This document shows positions 13,201-25,200 of a stretch of DNA of 64,000 nucleotides, one piece after another. Within the stretch, counting starts at the first letter, position 1; each line of letters begins with the position of its first letter. Below the pieces are notes generated by a model. The model did no database searches and had not been told where the DNA came from. It saw only the letters and a list, made by a program, of their open reading frames with translations. The DNA comes from Ptychodera flava (Eukaryota > Hemichordata > Enteropneusta > Ptychoderidae). The DNA lies in assembly GCF_041260155.1 (NCBI RefSeq), contig NC_091928.1, positions 40,117,388-40,181,387 on the forward strand. The letters are read 5' to 3'. Position numbers and translations under genes: made by a program.

Positions 13201-16200
13201 AAATGACGTCTCCTTTTATTCTCAATTGCCTTGTTCACATTGGCAACCCAACTGAAATTTGGGCCGACGCAAAATAATCCTCCCTTTGGGAACAGATTTG
13301 GTCCGTGTCCACACTTACCGGTACCTGAATTTGGGCTGACGTAAATTTGCCGTCCTTTGTGACCTCTGACCTGTCAAGGTTCAAGATGGCAGATTTGAAT
13401 ACTGGCGCGCTGTTTCTACTGTTCATGATTTTCCGGCGGTTTTTACGCACAAGAAGGGCAAATATGACTACCACTCGTCATTTTACGTCTCCTCCGTGCT
13501 CCAGTTAGTCCCACGAACCGCCATATTCTACGCGCCAATGCGTTACTCAAAATGAACATGTGAGGGCGTCAACTGGGACCAGGGCCGACGTAACGTGTCC
13601 ACACAGGCGATTTGCGTCGGACCAAATTTTGCGTCGGCCCTGAACCCCCCTTCTCACCGGGACCAAACTGTGTCGGCCCAAGGCCGATGCAGCGCGTCCA
13701 TATTGGTTATTTTACGTCGGCCCCAGCCCAGCACCAGTGCTACACTGACGCAAAGTGGTCATCTGAACAGGGTAAATATCTCTATTATGATGTTAACCAT
13801 ACTATCCAGTCTCAGAAATTAAGCAAATAATTGTACAGTGCCATGTATTTTTGTACATCCATGGCCGGGATCCATATGGTATAATGTATTGTAAGATAAA
13901 CCATTTTTGTCATAACCCCAACAATTGTCACAAATTTTCACTGTCTTTCAATCCCAGGTGTTATGAGAGTCGTTGGCATGGTTGCCGTGGAAGCGGTGGT
14001 AATTCTAGGCGGCGTTTATCTCTACAATAAAAGAAACAGAGGTGAGAGAAACATACATTTGACCTTTGACCCTGTTTACCCATATACTAAATCCAAGCAT
14101 CTTTGTGAATGTCATGACATAACCAGCACTGGGATTTATGAGTGATTTCTTTTCTCTTTATGGTAATTAAGGTAACAATGCACCATTCTGTTATGGGTGA
14201 CCTCTCGTTGACCCCTACAAAGCCGGTGACATCACTGCTATAGTGTATTTCACATAGTACAATATAGGCTAATGCTGAAGTGTTCAACAATTTTAGACTA
14301 TCATAACAAAGCATTCAAAAATTTGTATGAAAAATAATGTGGTTTCCTCTGAAAAATATGTGTGTGATACTTTAAATGTACACCAACCATTCTAAATGCT
14401 TTCTATATAAACGATAGAGGTGCATGCCAGTATCACCCGTATGTTGGCATAGTGGAGATAACTGAATTTTAGTAACGATCCATATGTTGACATACTAATG
14501 TCCAAAATTATCACAAATTTATGAACAACTATTAGAATAGCAGTGAAATTTTTCCAGATGTTTAGATATTTATCATCACTGCTGTGTGAAAGAATTCCCA
14601 GCTAATTTTACAACAAACACAGCAACTGTAATTGTATTTTTTAATTAGTTGACATATACCAGCTATGCTTAAATCAACAGAGATTATTAAATAGTAGGTC
14701 AATAGGAAAACAAGAGAAACTCCTCCATCAGCCAATTATTGTGAACTGACAGTTTCTGTTTTAAGTTTAATTGAAAAACAAATGCTGTATGTATAATTTG
14801 AAAATGGATTTGATACACCGAGTTTATTCTGTATAGCACCTTCACCATACATGTATATGTAAGTTCACCGGGTAACCAATTATCCACAACAACCAAATGG
14901 AAGACACAGTGCTGTGATAATCATTGCCATCTACAAAAATAGGTTCAAAGATTTCATTTTCAAATATAGATCAAATGAAGTTGTAACGAAATTAAATTGC
15001 GATGTAAACCACACATCTAAATTTTAATTTCTCCATAAAAATTAGAAAATGAAAAGTACTTAGCTATAAGTAGATAAATATCAAAGAAGTGAAAGTAAAA
15101 GTAGAAAGAAAGAGCAGTTATTGATTTAAGAATATTTTTACCATTTCCGATTGATAGATTTTGGTAGAAATTTTGGGTACATCGTATGTCATACATACCT
15201 TGCAGCTATCTTGATCAAATTAAATTGAAACAATTGTTGACTTTAGAAAATATAAAGCAATTCTATATTCATATTAGAATGTTTCATATTATGCAGATTC
15301 TGTCAGAAAGTGTAATTTTTCATGTCTTTTTTATATAAATGACAGCGTAAAAATAAACTACAAATCCCCATAGGACAGGACAGTAGCACAGACAGCCACT
15401 CAACTCTGTATCCAGGCAACATGTCTGCTGCCATGGCGACCACATTTCACATTACATGCACAGGTGGTTCACCTAAATACAGTATTGGATCGTAAAAATT
15501 CTTTTCTGCAAGGCTGGAGAAATTAGTCACCACGACAACAAAAGGAAGCCAGATCAAGTATTTATATGACTGACAATGATATTTGATAAATTACTGCATT
15601 AGCCAGGTGACACTAATGGAAGTCAAGGTTATTTTACAATTTTAATCGACTCGTTGAACGAATTCACATAACATTTACAGATTTTAACAAACGTACAAAT
15701 CATGGTGTTATGAATTTCATAAGTATAAATTAAATGTGTTCAAAGCTGTATAGATTATACAAAATTCTTATAATCAGACAGAGGTCTCCAGTGTTCTTAA
15801 TTCTTTATCTTGTCTTCCTGAAGTCTCAACTGTAATTGAGGTTTGTCTGAAGTAAATGACATTAGTGTTGACATGTTATACAGTATCATCACGGCGCCAT
15901 GTTTCCTGTCTTTGAAGTGTTTATTATAAAATCTTACGTTGCTCTAAACTACATAAAAGTTGTCAGACTTTGCAAGATTTTACCAAATGGTTTCTTTCCA
16001 AGAAACTGTTTACAAAATTGATTTTTTTTTTTTTTGCACTAAAAAAACTGAAAAAATTTAAAATCCATCAACACTCGTCAGTTTGTATAGTCATGACTTC
16101 CTTGATTCAGTGTTCCATTACTTGTTTATTTTGCCATGAATTGTACACAAACAGAAGAGTTATTTGAAATTTTTGTAGGCAAAATATTGGAGATTGTAAA

Positions 16201-19200
16201 CATTGCAACATTACTGCATGAGAGCCACCTTTCTGTAATTTTGTTCATATACAACTCTACTAGCTAGTACATAAAGAGTATTCTCCATTTATTGGCAGTC
16301 TTCTAATGATTTTCAGACCAGAATTGAAGCCGTGTTTGCTCAGAGCTAAAAGGCTTGGTGAATTCATGGCTCAATAGAGTAAAACTATACCATGTAGCTG
16401 CCATTTACTAACTGTGTAACTTTTGAATAGACACCAGTTTACCGATTACAAAGGCATTGTTGGCGGTGTCTCAGGTCACCGGAATGCAGCTCAGGGACTG
16501 GGCAACTCACAAACACTGTGGAATTTTGTTGTCTTCAAATCACTCAATCATGTATTGTTATATCTTTACAGCCTTTATTGAAGGACAATGGGTAAAGACA
16601 ATTGTTACACATTTAGCAGCTTCCTGCAATCATCATGTGAAGTTGCAATTTTTTTAAAGATCTCTTCGACAAAGTTCATTAATTTTTTTTAGGATGCCTC
16701 AATCATCAGTGTTTCCCCTGGGTTCCAAAATCTTGTAGCAAATTTGGCTAGAAGAAGCCTAAAAAATTATTCGCCAAACCAGATATTCAATTAGCCAAGC
16801 CGATACCACTGATCACAAATGACGTCATTTCTTTCTCATTAATATGCAAAAATAAATATTTGTCTGCATTTTCCGTAAGAATGACGGAAATAAACCCTGT
16901 TAGTGCTACTATGGATACTAAAAGTAACACCAATTTATGGTTCAGATTACAAGGTGCCAACATCAGCCACACATACAACATAAAATTTGTCCGAATTCCA
17001 AGCGACACTTGTCCAAAGTTAGGCCATGGATGTCCATCCACGGTTAGGCGTATGCAAAGTTATTCAGTAACAAACCTGAAATCGCTATCGTGCGATACTG
17101 TACATATCGCTACAGACAACGGCACGAAACCTGGTTCAGCATACTAGTTTTTTTCAAACGAATCAGATATCCATTCTCGTAGCAGTTCGAAAGTAAAATA
17201 CTCTCATACTTGAGAAATATGTGCATTTTTTAGACTTCCAATACATTTGCTTACGCTTGAAGTTCAGCAAGCGAAGCTAGGACAGCCCACAGCGTATCAA
17301 TGGCGCTTGGGTCAGGGGTCATCATCAAAGACGTCAGTGTGTATTCACAGCCAGCTTCAATCATGCCATGGATCGCGGAAATCACGGATCATAAATCCAA
17401 ATGTTCACGTCTATTATGTAAACAGAACCGTAAAATATCAAATATATACCCTTTTGATATGGAGAAACATCTTTTTGTTTCACTGACGATCAAGTTAAAT
17501 GCTCAAATATCGCGACAAGACTTGCGTATTTATTTGCACGTTGTGAACGCGGAACTAGGCCCACTCGGTGGACGAGCGAGCGCTTCTCTGAAAGTCTGTA
17601 TTACGATGTCACGTCACAATACACCACGGTCCGTGATACACTGAAAATTGTCGCGAATTTATATTTAAGGGAGCCAATTCACACAAGTTTCTAACGCCAG
17701 TAAAGGTATTTTCTTATTAAAATGTGTGTTGTAGGGGTGGTTCCCCCCATATTGGTGGAGCAGCCAAAGTCAAAAAGGAAAGTTTGCCGTTTTGCTTAGT
17801 TTCACCGTCACTACGATCCTTCAATTCAATTCAGTGTTGACGATGACATGGCTGTCACTGCACGGAGTTATCTGTAGGCACACATTGCGCGTATTCAAAC
17901 CCAAACTTCGCAACATTTTAGTCAACTAGTCATGATATACTTGCGGTACTATTGATTTGTGAGTTATTTCGTTACAATTTTATTCATACTGTATGTGTTA
18001 CAAAGGTCGGGGATGCACAGAGATACGTATTACGTCTCAAGTTGAATGCAGGACATGTGCGCGCGGACAAAGTGATGACGTCATAGTGCAATTTTCGATT
18101 CGCAAGTTTGGCTAACTTTTGCCAAAATCTTCTCGCCAAACGCTACTTTTTTCTCGCATTTGCGATTTGGCGAGCGGGGAGCGGAAAGACTGATCATTAA
18201 CTCACCTCCATGTTAATTGGTAGACATCAACTGTAACAGAGAATACTACAAATACTTTTCGACTGTATTGATGCTTAAAAAGTTAATTTAAAATCAACAT
18301 TGAATCAAAAATGTGATTTTTGTGAGACAGGCCTAGGATTTATGGACTCTGTAGAAGTTGATGAATTAGAGCCCCATTAAGCTGTATCTTTTTGCCTTTT
18401 TTTTTGAGAAGATTGTTTGAAATCAAAAGCAATGTATGTAATATAATGCCTACCAAAGTGTAACCTCAGAACACTTTCCAAATATTTGTGACAGACAGGC
18501 AGAAAATTTTGATTTTAAAAGCTCAATAAATTTTGAGTTGCAAGACCAAACGGGCAGCCACAGGGCACATAGACAAAAACTGTGAACAACAGGCAACTGA
18601 ATCCATCTCCAAGGACTGAAAATGTAACATTTTCAAAGACGATATATTGCTTGAAAACGGGAATCAAAAACATCCCTCTGAAGATTGAATGTTTTTTTGG
18701 TGAGCAAATGTAAACACATACAAAAGTAAAGTAAAGTTAAAAGTTTAAAATGATTTACATATCATCAATAGTAATGACAGGAATATCACAGATTTTCAGC
18801 TGAGATTAATATGTCTTGTTGCTCATCACAAACTGCTCACAGCCGCTCACACTATATTCTCTCAAGTGTGAATTTCATAGTAATTTTCAGGGCAGAATCC
18901 AATTAACACTTTTGGCACCAAAGTCATTTTTGTTGCCTTTATAAAATATATCCCAGATATCATATTTTTGCCAGAATTTTGATAAAAAACAGTAGCCAAT
19001 GAAGTGTGATGTCCTTTTGATCCAAAATTATAAAAAAATTACAGAAAAATTCATAAAAACTGGTAAAATGTTGCAGTCAAATTTTGGCGGGAAAAACTAC
19101 ATCACTCAGGGGGTTAAGCAAATCTTGTCATAATTAATAGTTAAGTGAGAGATTTTCAACTTAATTAAAAAACGATTTGTGCCAAATGCCACTGATGTAT

Positions 19201-22200
19201 CACATTGGAAAACATTTCTGTCACTGAAACATATATTTCAAGTCATTATGTGAATATTATATGCATGTCTGTATAGTCAAGGGATATACAGCTGTTGTTA
19301 AGCGTCTCAGTATGTGCATTGTTGAAAATTGAAGCTATTGTGTACGTTGTCCAATGAGTTGACCCTTGACCTCTGTGTCATTCATCCTTGTTGTGTGTCC
19401 TGCCCAGGGTCACTGCAGTGTAAAATACCCATGATGCATGAAGCATTGAAAATGGATGAATAGTTGGTACAACAATGGTGTTTGTGATACGCATTGTAAA
19501 GTCAGCAAGAACCAGTTGGTGTCCTTACCTTGCCTATCACGTTGCTTTATATGGTCATTGCAATAACTGTCTGGCCGTGAAGTATAACTGTATGAGAGAT
19601 TATCATATGAAAATTTAGTGTTTGACAAGCATCTTTTCGGTGATAATAATATAACTAAATGTTCAATGTTTCACTGAGCTGTGCTACTTTGAAGAGATAA
19701 GTCAATTTAATGTAAATGTTGACCAATTATAGTACAGTGTTCTTATTGTCGTAATTAAACCTCATATTTTGATATTTTTCTTTATTCCATACTTTTATTC
19801 CCCATTATGATTGAAATACATAATGCTGATGCTAGCAGTAACAACTAAGTTTTATTTTGGTCTTCACTAAAAGTGGTCTGAAATCCTTCTTCAATATATG
19901 GCCGATCTTTTCAATAGATATGTACATGTACCTGGTATGTAGTTGCAAATGAGGATCAAAGAGTTTATGAACAAAAAGAAAAGTCAACACAAATAAATTA
20001 AAGACTGTCATATCTAGCGTGTGCTAGTAGATTCGTTTTGGTTTTAGTTGACGTTTTGTTCAGATCCTGTGGTGTATGGGTAGATCTAAATAGGATATGA
20101 AAGCAACCACAAATGTTTAAATCACCTTTCTACTGCAAGATTACATTTTTAAGCTTTAAAATAAATCCTGTTTTATTCCAACAGCACAAAGTGAAAGTTC
20201 CCATAGCAACACCATCAGCACACAGACTGAAGATGAAGAAATCACATCGGAGTACATGAGAATTGATGAAGACACAACAGATCAGCTCTGTAATGATGAA
20301 CCTGATTCAAATCTGTCTCCACAGCAACCTCCTCTGTTTGCTACCATGGAAACAAGCACCAGGGAAGACAAGAATGAAACTTTACTAAATGGAAGAAGTA
20401 AGACTGGTTGCCATGGTGACTGTCATAATGCTGACGAAGATGATGATGATGATGATGATGATAATATCAACATTGAGCGAGAGTGCACAGTGAACTTGAT
20501 ACCTCACAGCGATGATATTGTAAGTGAGACAGATGGAGTTACCACGGTTACCAGCAAAAAAATTCCAGAGCTACTGGATGTCCAACAAGATGAAAAAAGA
20601 GCCACTGATAATGATGGTGCTGAAAGGAAGATACACAACAGAGAAGATGAAACTCCAGTAACAAAAGAGACGTTCAAATATTTTGCTATTGAACCACCTG
20701 AGGAAAGGACAATTGGTAGACATTTTGAATACGTTTTCATAGAACATATTGATGACTCTGATAATGAGAACTTTGATCATGAATTAATTCCTGATGATGG
20801 AGAGAGTGACAGCAATGGAGCTGACAGACCGTGTGGAAATGACCAAGATCACCAATCTTGCAAAACATCAGTAGCGACTGACTGTGCCAAAGATTTTCTA
20901 CAACAAAACACAACCTCTGGAGGGAACTCAGATTGCCATAGCAACAGTGAAAGCAATCACAGTGAAAGGATGAAAGATGATGCTGAGTTGGTTAACAGAG
21001 TTACTACACAAGCAGCGGTTGACAATACAGGTATGACTGATGAGGTTTCATTCAGTGATGTGGAGAAACAAGAAACTCTTCATTCTTTGAATCATGATGA
21101 TAATGGCCCCCGCAATGGCATGCAGGAGCAAGGATGTCTGGACGCAGTTGATACTGAAAAGAAGGAGAAGTGTCTGGTTTTGAAGTCTGCCAAGACCTTA
21201 CTGATGATGTCACAGCATTCACTGATGATGTCACGGCAGAACAAAGGTCAGAGTTCAATGGTTTCACAAGACAGGAGGAATCAGTTCCAGTGAGTAAACA
21301 GAGGAACGTAGCCAGAGATCTTTTGCCTGTCTTCAATCAGATGCATGGAAGTGATGATCAGGATGGTGGAATCAGTAACCATAGCAGTGGAAGTAGTCCT
21401 CTTGATGGTGGAATAGATCTTGAAGATAGTGGAAGAGACTTTCAAGATGGCAAGTGTGGCCTTCAAGACAGTGGTATTGAACTTCAACATGATATGAATG
21501 ATTGTGGAAAACCGTCCGTGGAAACTGAAATAAATGATGAAATCAACAAGATTGCAGGTGACTGCGAAAATACAGCAATGTCAAACTCAGAGTCTGGAAA
21601 TGAAAATCCTGTCAAGAACAGAGATGATCACATCATTCAAGAAATTGGCCAGGTTCTAAATGCAGAGACTGATAGTGTGAAACATCTATCGTCTATGCCA
21701 TCCAGTGAAGACGACACCATTGACAGCTTTCAAGAAGAGCACATTGATGCCGTTGTTGATGAAATGGTTGACAATATTATCTGTGAATCAATAGCTTTTG
21801 AACAATATTACAGTGTACCTGTACTCCCACCGGAGGAAGAAAGTTTGATCGTAAAGAGTGAAGAACAGACAAAGAGCAGCCAGTCATTATCAGAATGCAC
21901 GTTTCCTGAAATAGTGATTACAACAGCGGATGATACAGAGTCAGTGGAGGATAGAAGATTGACTGAAGATGATGAAACTATGGCAACAAGAAATGAAACC
22001 ATGGTGACAGGAATTGAAACTAAATCAACAAATGATAAAGCCGTGGTAACCAGAGATGAAACTGTATCCAGACGATATGAGAGCATATCAACAGAAGATG
22101 AAATTTTGGCGACAGATGATGATGCTGATGAAGCTTGTGCAATGGAACATGAAACCATGGTAACCAGAAGTCAAACTGTAGCAAGACTTTGTGAAACCAA

Positions 22201-25200
22201 GTCAATAACAGATGAAACTTTGACTCCAGATGATGATGCAAAGGTAGGAGATGTAACCATGGCAACAGATGATGGTTCAGAAGAGACTAACGCTGCAGAA
22301 GATGAAACCATGGTAACCAGAGATGACATTAAGGCTGCAGATGAGGATGAAAAGGTCACAGATGTAACCATGGCAACAGCCACTGAAGCATCAGAGAAAA
22401 TTGAAATATTTGAGAATGCTCCACTAGATCATTCATCAGTCACTAGTTCAGTCCAGGAAGGTAACATTGACCTTGAACTTCATGGTATCACTACCAGCGA
22501 TACTGAGTCTCATCATATACCAGAGATTCTTTCCAAAGTTGATGAACACTTGTACGGCCTCACTGACAGGGCTAGTAAAGAAAATAATGGTACACCAACA
22601 GTACTTACAGCCATGGAGCCAGATAGCAGTACAGAGGCATTGAATGCCTATCAAGATGTAACCATGGCAACATCAGACCAAAGTACTCATAGCATGAGAA
22701 CAGAGAATAAAGATGCGCAAGATGCGAAGCCTGGATTGACACATATGTCAGGGGATGTCACCCCTAAAATGACATATACCGATACGCCATCTGAAAAGAC
22801 ACAGCTGTCAGGGGATGTCACCCCCACTTCTTGGACATCAGAAAATGGTTTTCCTAGGGACAGAGCTGATACTTCTGAAAATGATATTGCCCCAAGCAGA
22901 CATCAGGGGGCTATTCCTAAACAGCATTCACCCCGTCGTAATAAACAAAGGCAGAGCAAAGGTGACACCCCTAGGAGTGTTTCCATGACAACTACAGAGG
23001 AGAATTATATTCCTCAGACAGAGCACAACATGGCTACAACAGAGTCTGCTGCTAAGCAACAGGAATTGGTGGAACCTGGGAATCTTGGCAAGGAGAACAG
23101 AGATGAGTTTGAAAACTATGTCGAGACATTAGAACACAGAAAGAAGACAGAACAACAAACCGACCCACTTGCGGACGCTCTCTCGGCAGAAAGTAAATTC
23201 ATTGAGGTCAGACAAAGGGGAAGTAAGTTACTGATGGGTCTTTATAAATGGCTGCCAGTGATTTGTACTGTTTGCATCAGCTGAAATATGGTAGGATATT
23301 TTTTATTGATAAGAGTAACAGATGCCAAAACTGTCTCAGAAAAAGCCAATGTCTACAAGCATCATGAAAATTGTTGAATTAATGAAAACAGAAAGAATAC
23401 ATTCCTTCAATATTTTTATCTTTACTATGCCAAATTTTATGAATGTGCCATGTGTCTCTTCATATTAATGGGACAGCAAATCGCTAAATGAATCTAACTA
23501 ACTAAGAACGCATATTTGCCATGAACAGAAACACAAAGCATGCATAACATTGATAAATGTAGACTTTTGACTCAAAGCAAAAACTTACTGGTTTTGTTGT
23601 AGATTCGTCAACCAGCGTTGGTAGCAGTGACAGAGATGTGGACACAGCCAGTGACATCAGTGCTGACTCCTCGGAGGGAAACAGAATGACTAAAAGTATT
23701 CAAGCCAGTCCTTCTATATCAGCTGGTAAGATTATTCAGATTATTCTATCATCTTGATTCCTTTTTAACTCCAATTAAAATCATTCATATCAAATGAATA
23801 AGTGAATCATAGTATTTCTCAGTCAGAATTATTAGTCAACTCCGACTTTGACTGTTGACTGTATTCAACAATTTTTGCAGAACTTCAAAATTAGTTTCAA
23901 CCATGACAAGTTAAGTAATTAATTTTCTCATGAATACAATTTTTAAGTCCCGCAAGCGGGGACTTTATGGGTTAGGTCATGTCCGTCCCGGCGTCCTTCC
24001 GTCCGTGCACCTGTCATCAACGATTTCTGTGGCATCTGTGAAGCGATCGTTTTGTAACTGGGCATAAATGTAGTACCATATGGTCTCTTGATGCACAGTC
24101 CTTATTATCTCAAATAATTCAATTTAGTCACCAAAATTACTCTTGATGTCTTTTATTCAGACTTTTTTTCTCTGAATCCGAATCTGAAGCCAATGTTTGG
24201 ATCATGTAAATACACTGATGACGTAAATCACCGGACTGTACGATTATTTATGGGGGAGACGCTAGCAAAGGTTGTAGTCGATTCCAAAAGGTATTTCGCA
24301 GGACTGGTGACGGTTTCGGTTGGTCAGTTTTAGGAGTTTTAGGGTCAAGCGTTGTCTGTCGTGATGAACGAGAGCCACAGAAAGCTTTAGTAATTTGCAA
24401 AAAATGTCATCTCGTCAGTTTTAAACGTCATCGTTGACAAGCACTACGGTTGTTTATGCGGGCTCCCGTAAAATAATGGTATGGTCAGACGATTTGAATC
24501 GCTGGTGATCACATGCCTCACAGCTGATCAGCTTTATGTCGCCCTACTATTGATTGTGCCCAACGCACGTAGATGCTCAAATGATTCTGTTTGTCTTGAG
24601 CGTAAAGGACATTTTACCCTACGTATTCGTGACAGATGAAAAGATAGTGTATTTTCATGTGCAACTTTGCTAACAGAGTGATTTTGGACGCGTTAACGTG
24701 TAATGGGTGAGTGCATGGCGTTCGACGTCGACTGCATTGGCCACGAATGATGCCGTCCGCAAAGTAATGTACCGAAAAACCGTCATTAATATTCAACTTT
24801 TTTCGCTACTCAGAAGTTGAAAGAACGGCTAGCACGGGATCGAAATAAAATACTCGAGAAAGAACGTCGACTTTCAAAGTCTGAAGGAGCCATGCTCTGC
24901 CCGATGGCTATCCCTTGGTGGAGCGTAACGGTGCGAAGGCCCGCGCTGTTTTTGGAGTTTGGTGATGAATGCCGCAAATAACAATGTTGCAGACGGCTTG
25001 CTGAAGCAAACAATATTCGTTCGTATAGCCATGACATGCATGTTGATGATGCCGATCATTGACCAATGTAATTTTGTCTTTCATAGTCAGGATGCAAACC
25101 TTTCGATAATACAACCAATGATACAGTCGACCATCGCAGAATTACGGACAGTGTTAGATGTAAAGGAATCATGAACGCAACCTTTCGATAATACAACAAT

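Noticed and set aside
21245-21300. Micro-intron of 44 bp explaining the frame change in exon 4
   Set aside because: GT and AG exist with the right length class, but it would remove acidic coding sequence and leave a long non-acidic stretch; 44 bp is also too short.
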